Assembly: GCF_901709675.1 (NCBI RefSeq)
Contig: NC_051095.1
Location: 1,733,001-1,797,000, forward strand
DNA from: Syngnathus acus
Taxonomy: Eukaryota > Chordata > Actinopteri > Syngnathiformes > Syngnathidae
Direction of reading: 5' to 3'
DNA length: 64,000 bases
Positions 1 through 29,100 of the stretch are shown one piece after another; position 1 is the first letter of the stretch; the number at the start of each line of letters is the position of its first letter. The notes below the pieces were generated by a model. That model was not told the origin of the DNA. It ran no database searches and was given only the letters and a program-made list of their open reading frames with translations. A program made the position numbers and the translations under genes.

Positions 1-437
1 GTACAACGAAATTGGAGAGCTTCTCCCTTTCCAGTACAGTGAGAAAAAGAAATACCCAAAATAACCATTACGAAAATTAAGAAGTATAAAGGGACCGTAA
101 TGAATAAAAGTGAAGGAATCTTATTTACAGTACGTATATAAATATGGCTATTTTGGAGGAAGAGATGTGCACTTATAACATTGAAGCAATGGCGCTTTTA
201 TTTGTGCAGCAATAACAAATGTATTCATACTAAAAAAAAAAAAAAAAAATGGACAAACCCACTGGGTCACACACTCAAACTGAGCTTTTATGATCGAATT
301 GGCTTCCCACCGAAACGAATCGTTTCAATTCAAAATGTACCGCCCGCCCTTGAATCCGTATTGACTTGTGTTTGATTGGCAAGGTGCCCACTCGTAAATT
401 GCCTTCTTCTGGCCTATCCAATATTTAAGGTAGAGCA

Positions 438-677
438 CAAGTGTCCAACTCCGGTCCTCGAGGGCCACCATCCAGCAGAGCGTGCTGATGATCGGATCAT
501 TTTTTTAAATCAGGTGCGTTGGAGAAGGGAGCAATCTAAAACAGTGGTCTGAAACCCCGGTTCTCGACGAGCTCATCAGCAGACAATGATCTTGAGCCTT
601 TGAACCAGGTGTATTAGAAGAAGGCAACTTCTAAAACATGCCGGAAAGCAGCCCTCGAGGGCCGGAGTTGTGAGATC
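438..677. repeat. Degenerate inverted-repeat (hAT-like MITE) relic
   Basis: The left end carries CCAACTCCGGTCCTCGAGGG and the right end carries CCTCGAGGGCCGGAGTTG, so the two ends are inverted copies of each other. The same end sequence, better preserved, bounds the element at 62107-62320. The interior is diverged and no clean target-site duplication is visible. It looks like an old non-autonomous copy. Confidence 0.6.
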
Positions 678-738
678 GAGGAATGGGGTACAGTCGCCGA
701 TTGGCTTCGCGGAAGGAGCCGAGGAAAGCCGAACTCAC

Positions 739-774
739 TCCCTCCCTCCCTCCCTCCCTCTCCCTCCCTCCCTT
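739..774. repeat. CCCT-type microsatellite
   Basis: A pyrimidine-only tract of CCCT units with one shorter unit, in the mark2 5' flank. Confidence 0.9.
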
Positions 775-1125
775 CCCGGTTGTCTCTCGGTGGTGCAAGC
801 AGCCATGTTGCCGCGAGCTTGTTCCGGTATGACCGCTTAGACCGCATTCGGACGCAGCTCGTCTTTCCCAGCCCCAAACCCTGGAAGTCGCTGTCCCATC
901 GATCATGGATCGTACAACCTGATTCCGAACCTCCGGGCGGCCAAGCTACCGGTGGATTGTCATCGTCATCGGGTACGAGGATCTTGCTTGGGTTTATATC
1001 GGCCATACCGCAGTGCAGTGCAATTTTGATGAACGACCTTATTTTTCTTATGAAAGCCAGAGACGACAGGACGCCGCTGGCTTTCGCGGATTTCGGACTT
1101 TGGTGGCTCGCTTGTGTGGTACCAG

Positions 1126-1163
1126 CCTCCTCTTCCTCCTCCTCCTCCTCTTCCTCCTCCTCC
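1126..1163. repeat. TCC trinucleotide tract
   Basis: An imperfect TCC/TTCC run. Read as protein it gives poly-Ser on + and poly-Glu on -, which inflates two chance open frames. Confidence 0.9.
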
Positions 1164-1995
1164 GCCGCTTGTGGCCGCTGAAGCGCTAGCGTAGCGGCGA
1201 GCGAACTAGCCCAGTTAGCTCCGCCTTGAAAGGAAAGTCGGGCTAGCTCGATGGCTAAAAAAAAAAAAAAAAAAGAAAGAAGGGAAAACAGAAAGCAGAC
1301 GAAAACCAAACCCTCAACTGGGCCATGTTAGCGTTTCACCACGCTGGAGTTTTTCTTCTTTGGATACTCCACTCTGGAAATCTCACCGGGGACGATTGTT
1401 TCGTGTGAGTTGGCAAGGTCGGGACGGGGACCTCGCCGGGAATAACTTTGGCCTGGAAGTTTTTTTTCTTTCTTTCAACCATTATTTTTTTCCCCCCTGA
1501 AACCTCTGACGGAACTATTTTACGAAAAACAAAACGATAAAAACACAAGACCCGTGATAAATATTTTTTTCACGGAAACACACCGGCCGTTTGTCGTCTC
1601 TTCGTTCGGCGGCGTACTGGCTTTAGCATGCTAGCCACCTAGTTGGACCTTCTTTTGAAAACAGCCCCATCAGCCAGCTTTTTATTGCTTCGTCGCCAGT
1701 GACTCTTTTGAAGAGTAACATTAAACACGACTCATCAGAGTGGCATTGTTATTTTTGGTGCCCCCAAAACATGGGACGTGCAGTTGAGCTAGCGAGCTAA
1801 CTGCTAGCCGCCGATGTGGGATCCAACTTGTTGATTCACGGGCTATCTGACGTGTTGCTAGCGGGCTAGCACTGGGGCTCTTTTTTTACTTCGTCCCCAC
1901 ACCGAGCTTAAATGTACTGAAGAGTCGCTTTTGGGTCACTGCGCCTCTGCGCCTTTTTGCAGCAACATCATCAACCCACTTCAAGTCAAGCCAAA

Positions 1996-19424
<17,429 letters not shown>

Positions 19425-19445
19425 GCGGACGGGACGGACGCCGCG

Positions 19446-19490
19446 TGGATGGATGGATGGATGGATGGATGAGTGAATGGATGGATGGAG
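19446..19490. repeat. ATGG microsatellite
   Basis: Tandem GGAT/ATGG units just after the mark2 stop codon, with one interruption (GAGTGA). Confidence 0.9.
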
Positions 19491-20950
19491 GTCTTGAGTG
19501 GGGTGGGGGTCCATTTTGAGTAACACCAGTGGTTTGAAGCAGGGATAGTTCTCTTTCTTTCTCCAGATTTTGATTCCAAGGCATTTTCTTTCCGTCACCA
19601 CTCCACTGCATGTCGAATCCTCACCTCGGCGCTCTTACCACTTTCTTGCTATTTATTCTCAGCACAATCCTTTAGTTTTTTTTTTGGGGGGTTTTTTTCC
19701 CCCAAACACTTTGGGGCGGGACATTCTCTTTGAAGGATCGGCTGAAACTATGTGATGAAATGCGGAGCCTTATTTTGCTGGAGTTTGCCGATTCTCTTGC
19801 AAAACGGATGAGCGGACCGAGCCAGGGCTCTCTTGTGCGTGCAGAGACACACATATGCACACACACACACATCGCATACACAAATGCTTTTGCCTTCTTC
19901 ACCGCCTGCTCAAACTAGACCTTCCACCCCCACCTCTTGATTTGTGTCAGGTCAGATCAGGCCAGTTGGACTTGAAGTTAATGCCCGAAACAAAATGTGT
20001 TTTCAACTTCTCTTATTTTATTTTTATTTTTTATTTTTCCTCAACACAGTAGTGCACTGGAAAAGGGGGGTGACTGTCTAACACACCTGCCCCCCCCCCC
20101 CCCCCCCTCCCCTCCTTACACACTCAACCTCCTCATTTGACTGGTCCCAGAGAGCGAAACACACAAGTGTCAGAACGGTCACCGAATTACTCTCATGTGC
20201 TTTGGATTCGACAATACGGTTTTGGTGTCGTTCTAATGATTTGGGATTTGTAAAATGTGTGTGGTTTTTCTTGTTTTCCTTTCGATGGGGTCATGTCAGG
20301 TGATATCATTGCTGCCTTCGTTCGGTGTCGTGCACCTTTTTGACACACTTGTCAGAAAAGTTCATCAGCAAACCTCCAAATTGAGGACTTCTTATTAGTG
20401 ACGCTGATGACTCCTGCCTGTACGGTTTTATTTTTTTTTAACCCCCCCCCCCTCCCCTCCCCTACAACCACAGCACATTTCATGTTCGAAAGTCCCAACT
20501 TTAATATCTTTCTTTATGCTCGTCCAGCTTGATGAAGCAGCACACACACACACATTGGGGGGGAGGGGGGGGTCGAAATGAGACAAGGGTCGGTCACTTC
20601 ATTCTAAAATGATGACACACTGTGTTTATTTTATTTCTATTTTTGAGTTTTAAAGTCAGTTTTTCTTTCACACTTGATCATTGTATTAAGGTGCTGGGTA
20701 CGATTCTAATGATTATTCTGGCTGTTGCTGTATATTATCACTTTCAGGGTTTTTTTTTTTTTGATTTTATCTCGCATTATTTTGCTTTGTTTTAACGTTG
20801 CTGTAATTTACGTTGATTTTCAAAAAACGTTTTTGAGCGAACTGTAACTGTAGTGGCGGGTTGGGGGAGGGTCGGGGGAATCCTCAGCTTCTGAAATGTG
20901 TTTTGTTTTTTTTTGCAAAGATGAAATGATGAAAACTTAACAATGATAGT

Positions 20951-20956
20951 AATAAA
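20951..20956 (+). terminator. Poly(A) signal of mark2
   Basis: AATAAA about 1.5 kb after the mark2 stop codon, in AT-rich sequence. Confidence 0.55.
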
Positions 20957-21083
20957 ACAATGATATGATGATCGCGTGGCCCTGAAATCCATCGTCTCCA
21001 TTTATTTATAAGCATTTCTTCCCCGACTTCTATGAACGAAAGCTTTTCTTAATATTCTTTTTGAAGTAACCAAACGAATGCTT

Positions 21084-21744
21084 TTATTTTGTACCGACAC
21101 TTCCTGCCCCGCCCATGGAGACTTGAACGCGGAAGTATTGACGAATCCACCTGCGCCGGGTCGGACGATAAGGAAAAACGTACGTTTTAATATTTATAAA
21201 TGACGTTGGAATATCTGTTACTAAGCGGGCACCGTCGAAGAAATAGATATATAGATTTTTTTCTGAATCCAATGGGGTTGTTACGAGATAATATGTGCTA
21301 GCTAGTGTCTATCAAAAAATGTTTAAGAAAAATGGCACTCGTTCTATACTGTGTGATGTTTATATTTTCACTCTCAAGTGAAGCTCGTGTCGTATCTGCA
21401 GTGTTGAAATGAAATCACAAAACCGATTTTATTAAGTGTAAACCTGTTTATTAAAAAAGAAAAATCTAAACATTTACTACAATACCTGTAACATGAACGT
21501 ATTTATTTGAAATCGAATTTCCAAGCATATTTACTACTATTTAAAACCTGTAATAAAATAAAAGGAAAAGGAAAAAAAAAAAAAAAACGGGATTCTTGAT
21601 AGTGTCAACCAACACAAATCCCACATTTTCCATTGACACTAATCTTGAGTATCTTCATTTAAGTGTAGTTAGTGCATGGTGTCATTGATCGCCTCCTCTT
21701 TTGCTAGACCTCATCCTTGTCTCCCTGGAGGTGCAGCAGCAGCC
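21084..21744 (+). other. Region between mark2 and the zdhhc21-like gene
   Basis: Holds a small GC-rich patch (about 21100-21180) with CACTTCCTGCCCCGCCC and GCGGAAGT, which resemble ETS and Sp1 sites. This could be the promoter or first non-coding exon of the gene that starts at 21745. A pyrimidine-rich stretch ending TTTTGCTAG at 21700-21708 could be the acceptor of its second exon. The rest is AT-rich with A runs. Confidence 0.35.
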
Positions 21745-21898
21745 ATGAAACTCGGACTGCACTTTGTGGTCGACCCCGCGGGCTGGCTATGCGTCGGCGC
21801 CGTCTTTGGGATCTGGCTCTACAACTCCATTTTTGTTCCCAAGCTGATTCTGCTGCCACACTACAGAGAAGGCCACATTTCCTGGGCTCTCGTCATTT
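21745..21898 (+). CDS. zdhhc21: zdhhc21-like coding exon 1
   Basis: 51 residues plus one base. Starts at the ATG in AGCCATGA, ends ATTT|GTAAGG. Carries the first hydrophobic segment (about residues 14-38). The open frame extends further upstream, but the family's N-terminus begins at this Met. Confidence 0.65.
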
Positions 21899-21989
21899 GT
21901 AAGGACTACACAATCCCACAAAGGGAAACGGTCACTCATTCTTGCTATTTTGATATGTAATGAGAAAAAAGATGGGGTATTTTCTTCAG

Positions 21990-22085
21990 GTTATTATGCT
22001 GCGTCAGCACTGTGCTTTTAGCCCTGTTCAGGGCGTCCACGGCGGATCCTGGTCATCTTCCTCCAAACCCCCATACCTCACTCTG
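21990..22085 (+). CDS. zdhhc21: zdhhc21-like coding exon 2, with apparent one-base deletion
   Basis: Acceptor TTTCTTCAG, possible donor CTCTG|GTAGTA. In the frame set by exon 1 it reads YYAASALCF then stop. In the next frame the downstream half reads LALFRASTADPGHLPPNP, matching the family. One extra T in the TTTT run at 22015-22018 would join the two. Confidence 0.55.
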
Positions 22086-22094
22086 GTAGTAAAC

Positions 22095-22294
22095 NNNNNN
22101 NNNNNNNNNNNNNNNNNNNNNNNNNNNNNNNNNNNNNNNNNNNNNNNNNNNNNNNNNNNNNNNNNNNNNNNNNNNNNNNNNNNNNNNNNNNNNNNNNNNN
22201 NNNNNNNNNNNNNNNNNNNNNNNNNNNNNNNNNNNNNNNNNNNNNNNNNNNNNNNNNNNNNNNNNNNNNNNNNNNNNNNNNNNNNNNNNNNNNN
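22095..22294. other. Assembly gap of exactly 200 N
   Basis: A run of 200 ambiguous bases. The round number suggests a placeholder inserted when contigs were joined, so the true distance across it is unknown. The gene to the left is cut after its second exon and the gene to the right lacks all its 5' exons. Confidence 0.98.
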
Positions 22295-22592
22295 GGGTGT
22301 GAAATCGCCGTCATTATTCTAGCAAAAGGTCGGCGTGGTTAGACTAAAGGTCAGACAGATCTATACTTGCTTTATTTGCAAGGACGTGCAGCACAAATTC
22401 ATTATGAAAATGGTCAGTGGTGGAGAAAGGCAGATTTCTCTTCTATATTTGACTTAAACAAGGCACGTAAGGTCTCCTAGTTATGTTCTACTTTTTCATT
22501 AATGCGTAAGAAATTATTTTTTTTAAACAAGACCAAAGCACTATAATGTTGACCAAAAACAAAAGTGAGTTGATCGAATTAAAGAGAATTGT

Positions 22593-22658
22593 ACACCTTG
22601 GCCACCAGGGGGCAGTCTGTCTCGGCTCCTGTTAGCTCCTTGCAGAGGATAAAGAATG
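22593..22658 (-). repeat. Dispersed repeat family A, copy 2 (short, reverse), with a CTCF-like motif
   Basis: Read on the minus strand it has ATTCTTTATCCTCTGCAAGG, then GGAGCCGAGAC, then the box CTGCCCCCTGGTGGCCAAGG. The same blocks occur in the copy at 38821-38940; the middle portion is deleted here. Confidence 0.55.
22601..22616 (+). promoter_or_regulatory. CTCF-like site
   Basis: GCCACCAGGGGGCAGT matches the CTCF core consensus at every core position. It lies just right of the assembly gap, inside a repeat copy. Occupancy cannot be told from sequence. Confidence 0.5.
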
Positions 22659-23692
22659 AATGACTGGGAGTGCCCTTGTTTTGAATTACAAATATCTTCA
22701 CCGGCCCTATGTTCAAAGATCAGATGCTTAAAGCGTTATATATGTGGTGCCCATCGTGTATTAGCCTTAGCACTAAGCTACCGTGCTAAAGGCTAAGCGT
22801 TGTGGTTGTTTTAAATACAAATGATGCGAGTCTCCTTGTTTTCCTTGGCACGCGTTGTCTTGTTTACTTGCACGTCATGTGGCCTAATTGCCACAAAATG
22901 AGTCCCCCCCGCTATTTCTAAACCAGTCTTCATCCTCAATGTGGAATTAGCGTTGATTGCTAATTGAGTACCGCGCCGAGATCCCTGCTTTTATCGGTTG
23001 GGGGACTCGCAAATTATGAAACTCGCTTTGTTTAACAAGCAGCCAGAGCGCAGAGAAATTCTGTTCTGAAATCATCTAGCTCTGGCACCACGGGGAATTT
23101 CTTTGGTGGAATGAAGATCTTTACCCCCCTCTCCCTTGTCTCCGCCTTCTCCTCCATGCGCTAAGGTGGGTGTTGTCAGAAGCCGAGCAGCAGGTGTTTA
23201 GCCGCGAGAGAAAAGTGACACCACGATAATGCTACTCATCGGAGACGCCACGCTTCATTAGGGAGAGAACACGCACACATATGATCAGAACCTAGTAGGG
23301 GGTCAAAATCATTGCAACAAAGCAGGTTGGTTGCGCGGGGAGGCGATGGGATTCCAATTCCCCGTAACCCCTTGTAGCAAATTGACGACGTTGAAGAGGG
23401 AACCACAGACACACACACGAACGGTAAGTGTGACATATGGCAGATGCCGCGCCACGCGGGTTGTTAATTGACAAAATTAACTTCCTGACGGTGCCCAGCA
23501 CGTGCGAGGCACATGTGCACAAGACAGACTTTCAGCTCACGACACCTTTGGTGGACGTCAACGATAAAGTGGGCAGATTGTAGAACTTTGTCTGGCAAAC
23601 TAAATTATAAGCGTCAGAGATTTCAATGTCTTATTTAAAAGAACTTTCGAACGCCCCTGCTAACCTTAATATTAACGTATAGTTGAATAAAT

Positions 23693-23820
23693 GTGAGTGT
23701 GAGTGAGTGAGTGAGTGAGTGATGGTGAGTGAGTGAGTGAGTGCAGTGATGTGAGTGAGTGATGTGAGGAGTGAGTGGTGATGGAGTGAGTGAGTGAGTG
23801 AGTGAGTGAGTGAAGTGAGT
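23693..23820. repeat. GAGT/GTGA microsatellite
   Basis: About 128 bp of GTGA units with several interruptions (GATG, GCAGTGAT, GAAGTG). On the minus strand it reads as repeated Ser-Leu-Thr-His, which creates three chance frames. Confidence 0.92.
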
Positions 23821-25919
23821 GCCAATTAGCATTGCTGGCTGTGGCGTGATAACCTTCAAGCGACAGACATTTGAATACAAATGGCGGTGCAACACTTGCA
23901 GACAGACAATATGCCAATATTCACAGGCGTAAATTCTTGAAGTGACGACTCTTCTACATTTGTCTAAAATTTTAAGTGTTGAATTATAACGCGGAAACAA
24001 ATTTGACTCAGCTGAGAAATGTGAAAGGTTAAAAAAAATAAATAAATGGGCGGAGTGAACAAATAAGAGTTCTGGGAGTATAGTATGGACTCTTGGTATT
24101 TGGCCACTAATAATGCCACTTTTATTTGTCATCCCTTTTGGACCCTTTTCATCTCTTCGGGTTTTTTTTTGTGTTTTTTTTTGCCACCGCCTCTCGTCCT
24201 CCTGCTGTTTGCTCCCGCGTCGTCACGTTAGCGCTCAGCTGTGGCTGTTTTTGCACCTTGTTGCCTTTCATCATCCTCTCCTGCATGACTGCCTCCTCTG
24301 CGCCCCCCTCCGCCTCCCAAGCCCCACTGTCTTGCTGCGATAATTAGTCAGCACTGAAATAATACGCCGCCAGAGAATAACAAGAGGCGAGCAAAGGGCT
24401 GAGCCCTCCGGGATGAAGGAGGACGACGAAGACGAGGAGGAGGAAGAGGAGCATTCCGCGAGAGAGGCGGGAAGTGTCAGCGTGTTTCAAATTGTTATCA
24501 GACCAATGTTGGGATGATGAAAGTGTCAGGTAGCTCCTCGCTGCGGATGTTGCTTGTGTCTGTTGTTTGATGGCTTGCTAGCTCTGCGGCTATCGTGGCT
24601 AGCTCTGATTGCAGCCCTCCGAGGAGGATAACAAGGATGCGTGCGATGTCCTTTATGTGGTTAAGTCGAGGACCTTAGTTTTTTCCCACCTTGAGAACTC
24701 CCAACGCATTCGAGGCGGAACCATCCTTGTTTGCATCAGCGGTAGTTGAAACGGTCAACCTTCTTCAGATCTTGCAGGGGATAGTGCCGTGACGCCGCTG
24801 CCCGTGGCGGCGACAACACGGCAGCAGTGGCGCCGTTTTAAATCGGTGTGAAATCTGCGTGCCAAGTGCTTTTAAGGCTCAGGATTCGGAAAACTCGGGC
24901 GGAGTTCCATTCACGGCGTGATCTAAGAACACAAGACTGTTTCACCGACGGCATCGTCGACAGCGCAAAACGGTCGCGGCACAAAACTCGAGCCCGCAGC
25001 GGAGGCGTGGCCAGATGACAAAATCGACTTGCGATCAAATTTGTGTGCAGAATATTGCACTGCCGCGTCATCGCCTATTTGTGTTTTTTTTTTTTCTCTT
25101 CACTTTCTGAAAGGCCTAAGGTGCAGTAGATGCCCTCAAAGTCTTGTCGAAACAGAAAGTGTCAAGGAATGTGCGTTGAAATGATCCTTCTTGACTGAGA
25201 GGAGTTTTGTGTTAGGCTAGAGAGTAAATTTAGCTCAGGTTGTTCGATGAGTCTTGTGCATACATGCACGTGTTTACCACAAATCAATCATCTTGACAGA
25301 ATTTTATTTTCAAGCTATGGAACGCGTTTACTTTCCTCCTTGGATTATTTTCAGAGCTTTCAATTGCTGCTGTTCTGACTTGCTCTCCTGAAATCCGGCA
25401 GGCCGACTTGACTCTTTGAGGACGGAGATGTCATTCTTCTGAGATGGTGGCTTTAGCTTCTCGCTAGCTCACGTTGATGTTCTTCAGTTTTTGTGCTGTA
25501 GACGTCACTGTTTCTCAGGTTTTAGTCCAACACCTGTCTGGACTGGACTGGACCAGTGCGGGATCGTCTATAAAATCCAGATCCTCTAGCTGAGTCAACT
25601 AGATCCACTGGATTCTCGTTTGTTGACTCTCAGTTGTTCCTCTCATGATCCAGTCAAAGGCCGTGAGGAAAATTAAAAGCAGAAAAAAAGAATCATCATC
25701 ACCTTGAAGTTGCCAAGCACTCCTTATCCAAGATGTGCAAAGCTTTTTCCTGCAATCTAATTAAGTGTAATCGAGTGTTACGATTTGCTATTGAGCCTCC
25801 TGAAATGAGTTACACTTAACGGATTTTCAATCACAGGTCAGCATCAATTATTGACCCTTGCCTTCCACGTGCGTCATTGCTCTCGTGTAAACGTTCCTGT
25901 TCCCGTCTGTGTGTTACAG

Positions 25920-26104
25920 CTGGGACAACTTACATCTTTGGCAGAGGGGGGGCCCTCATCACGTACACGTGGCCGCCCAATGACCGGCCGAGCACACGGG
26001 CAGATCGGCTGGCGGTGGGCTTCAGCACGCAGCTGAAGGAGGCCATCTTGGTCAGGGTGGAAAAGCGCCAAGGGACCTGGGGCGACTACCTGGAGCTGCA
26101 CGTG
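25920..26104 (+). CDS. nrxn2: nrxn2 exon: first half of LNS6
   Basis: 61 residues beginning [20 protein letters not shown] and ending GDYLELHV. This is the first exon shared by alpha and beta neurexins. Acceptor TTACAG, donor GTG|GTAAGA. It starts with two bases of a codon, as expected after the beta exon (...GHA). Confidence 0.96.
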
Positions 26105-29100
26105 GTAAGAACAAGTCTCCGTTTTGGATTGCTGGAGGGGGGCGGGGCTTAAATTGATGCTAAAGCCCAAAAGCTTTTGCAAATGTTTGAAATAAGCTTA
26201 TATTTTTATGTATATATTTTTTTTAGACATATATATATAGATATATTCTTATGTTATATATTTCAAACAAGCTTATATTTGTTCCTTGTGTACAATTGTT
26301 GCCCACCATTTGAGTTCTGAGCCAGTCCACAGGTGAGACTTTTAATTTTTTATGTACCAAAATGATCCGTTGCAGATAAACCGAATCTGTGGAAAATTGC
26401 TATGAATAAGCAAAAAAAAAAAAAAAAAGTATCATCAGTTGGTATTTAGTATTCCTGATATGCAACACTGACATGGCAAGGGTCCAGGCTGATTAACACC
26501 TCGTTCCATGCCCAGCAATTAGTCTCGTTCGTCCGACTTTATTGCTTTCATATGTTACGCTTAAAGGTCATTTAAAAAGCAGCGCTAATGACAACTTGAA
26601 ATGACAATTAAAGGGAGAGACGCCGGTCGCATTAAACGCACCGTCGCCGCCCTCGATTGTCTCTTGACCCCTGATGGAGCATCAATTTGAATTCCGGCTA
26701 GTAAGTAATAGTACAGACCATAATGAGCAAAGCCGACGTTGTTCAGGTGAGTTATTGCTTGTGTTTGGCACACAACTGTATTCTTCAGATTGCTTATGGA
26801 CAAAAAAACTAACAACTCGTCTGAAAGGGTAGCTGAGCTGCTGCCAACTTTTATCTTCCCCCGTTAGTCATTAGTTCACCTGACTTCCTGTTTTACAGGC
26901 GCTCGTCCTCTGTCAAACGTCAGAGGGCTCATTATCCCCTCGTTTCTACCCGCCGCTCAGTTTTCCACGCAGGCGAGTGCCTCGGCCCGCCTCCTCCGCT
27001 CCCATCGCAATTACGTTTCATTTGCCGCCGTTCCTCCTGAGCCATTCCCCTAAATGACTCCTTTCAGCCGGCGCCGGGTGTTTGGGTCTCGTAATTATGC
27101 TGCGCTTCGCTTTTAAAGCACCAACGTCGGTAGACATTGGCTTTGACAGACTAGCTAGCTAGCGTGCGGCGTCAACTCCTTGAAGTGGGCATTTTTACAA
27201 CAGTAAACATTTTGTTTTCGTTTACGCTATGTCACCGTGGACCAAACAAAATGGTGAGAGAAACGGCCGAGAACGTACCGGCATCTGTGTTAAACCGTGG
27301 GGCGACGAAACATACAGCGGCTTTTAGCCTACTGGACTCAAGCTAGCCAGGTTGCCATGGCTGCCCGTAACAGAGTGATTACTTTGATCGCCGCGGTCCG
27401 ACGACAAGTCACATAAGTGCTTCTCGGTTTTCAGTGACGCCTACAGACTGCAATCCACTTCGAGTCAGGAGAGTATGCCCGTCCTCCAAGATGGATGCCT
27501 TCCCGTTGTGGTAGAAAGATGAGCACAGGTGCGCGCAGCTGATAGTAGCGCACCACCGCGATAGAAATTCTTCTTATCTGTTTCCCATTATGTGCTCCTC
27601 TTCCTTTATCTTTGTCCTCTTTCCTGCCACTCTCGCTTTCCATCACCGTCTATTTACCTGACACTGGGACTCTCATGGTCCTCATAATGTTTGTGGAGCA
27701 CGGTGACGATGGCCACCAGGGGCGCTAGTGAGTCGCAGAAATGCGGTATAGCTTAGATCCGCGATTTCATTACTTTGTGTTTTAGCTCAGTCACTGCCCT
27801 GCCAAGTTCAAATGGACTTTGACGTCTGTAGTCCGTCAATGGATTGAATGAGTTGAATCCATTCAAAAAGCTCAAGTTTACCATTTAAACGAAGCAGGAT
27901 CAAAGCTAAAAAGCAGCTCGTCACTCATGTGTTTATTTATGGGGTTTTTTCCTCTCTAAAATCTCCTTGACGTTTTCATTTTCTTGCCCTCGGGTGTGAG
28001 AATCTTGGAACATTGACGTCGGCGGGCGGATAACGAAATGTCAGAAAATGTTTTTTCCAAAGGCTTTCGGAACCGAGGGCTTTTAATGACAACGTTTTAC
28101 AGTGTTGGCAGCAATAAGTAAAATACGACATTTTAGCCGTTGCCTCTGTTACCGTAGCAACATCGTGTTATTTGACACCTTACCCTGCTCCATTGCAAAC
28201 CATCCAGCAAAACTTACATTGTCTTCCAGCTGTTAGCATATTTGTCGTTAGTTTTAAACACTTTCATAACCGAAACCTGGAAAAATAAAAATGCTGCTAC
28301 TTTTTTATGACTTTTGGCTTCCTGCCGGCCCGCCGGGGAAGTTACGAGAAGCCCTCTTGCTGTTTATAAACAACTCTGCACTATTACAATGCGGGCGATA
28401 CCACACTAGAGGGGCCTATTTGTGGCTTTGTGGCTTATAAGCAATAAATAGGCCATGCTGGCTTTTTTAATATGAGCGCGGAGTTACTCCTACTTGCCTG
28501 GGAACTGTTGACACGGAGTGTTTATTTAGGTAGTTGTTTTCACTCCCAGACCAAGTAATAGGGCGGGCGAATGCGGTTATTTTTATGCATAAAGGATGAG
28601 CCATTGATTGAAAGAAGCAAATATCGCAGTCGTTCACTTTACGAAGCCCTCGTAAACTTTGGAAAGGGCATGATGGATGGGCTGCGTAAAGTTGAGGCGC
28701 TTTCCGCCACATTCCGCTCGCACTTTGCAAAGTGGCGTCGTGCTTTCTGGCTTCTTGATGTTTTGGGACGTTTGTCGCTAATGAAGGCGGGCGCGGCGCT
28801 CGCGCTTTGCCAGTCATTACGTTTAGATGCCCGGCGGGAAGAGTCTCATCTGCATTCATGGCCCAGCGCGTAGGACGCCTGACTACTTCTGCTCATAACC
28901 TTAAATAAATGGCCGAATGCCTCCTGATTGACCGTTTTCACCTTCTTCATCATATAACAAACGGTTAGATTGGTGACTAGTTTTATGTCCTTCATTTTGA
29001 GTGGGAGCAAGAAGCTAACGAAAACCAATCAAAATCTGAAGTGCGTCACTAGCTGTTATTTCCATTTTTTTTTTTCAACAATAATACAATTAGGCTTTCT

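Larger units (their letters stand above)
1..1995. other. 5' flank and probable promoter region of mark2
   Basis: No coding gene is seen here. The stretch holds a degenerate inverted-repeat element (about 438-677), a CCCT-type tract (739-774), a TCC tract (1126-1163) and several A or T runs. The long frames at 614-1309 and 780-1181 owe their length to the TCC tract, which reads as poly-Glu or poly-Ser, and are not believable genes. Just before the mark2 start codon, a pyrimidine stretch ending in AG at 1961-1962 could be a splice acceptor. The 5' UTR may therefore be spliced, with its first exon and promoter somewhere in 600-1900. That is inference. Confidence 0.4.
19425..20975 (+). other. mark2: mark2 3' UTR
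   Basis: About 1.5 kb of non-coding sequence from the stop codon to the AATAAA at 20951-20956. It contains an ATGG repeat (19446-19490), a CA tract (19859-19872) and a poly-C run near 20091-20107. No coding potential. The exact cleavage site is inferred. Confidence 0.6.
21745..22085 (+). pseudogene. zdhhc21: zdhhc21-like palmitoyltransferase, 5' part only, frameshifted before an assembly gap
   Basis: Two exons of a DHHC-type protein S-acyltransferase. Exon 1 (21745-21898) encodes MKLGLHFVVDPAGWLCVGAV and onwards to HYREGHISWALVI. This is the N-terminus and first membrane helix of ZDHHC21 (HFVVDP.GW, then WLYN, then PHY.EGHI). Exon 2 (21990-22085) gives ALFRASTADPGHLPPNPH, the stretch that precedes the cysteine-rich domain in ZDHHC21. 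Exon 1 ends with one base of a codon (ATT T|GTAAGG), so exon 2 should read YYAASALCF and continue into LALFRAS, but a TTTT run at 22015-22018 lacks one base and gives TAG. The catalytic DHHC exon and everything after it are missing: the 200-N gap begins nine bases after exon 2. This is either a pseudogene or an intact gene with a homopolymer error and a bad join. It is placed under pseudogene because it is broken as written. Confidence 0.6.
22295..25919 (+). other. nrxn2 intron 5' of the LNS6 exon (partial)
   Basis: From the gap to the first recognisable neurexin exon. I looked for the beta-neurexin first exon (a His-rich HVHHFHSKHG block) and did not find it, nor any further ZDHHC exon. The stretch holds a reduced CTCF-bearing repeat copy (22593-22658) and a GAGT repeat (23693-23820); the rest is unremarkable. 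Confidence 0.5.

Noticed and set aside
614-1309. 231-residue minus-strand frame with a poly-Glu run
   Set aside because: The frame owes its length to the TCC and CCCT tracts in the mark2 5' flank. It has no domain resemblance and overlaps a frame of similar quality on the other strand.
23631-24132. Minus-strand frames with repeated Ser-Leu-Thr-His
   Set aside because: They are translations of the GAGT microsatellite at 23693-23820.
22295-25919. Search for a beta-neurexin first exon or remaining ZDHHC exons right of the gap
   Set aside because: No His-rich beta exon, DHHC motif or cysteine-rich domain could be found in any frame.
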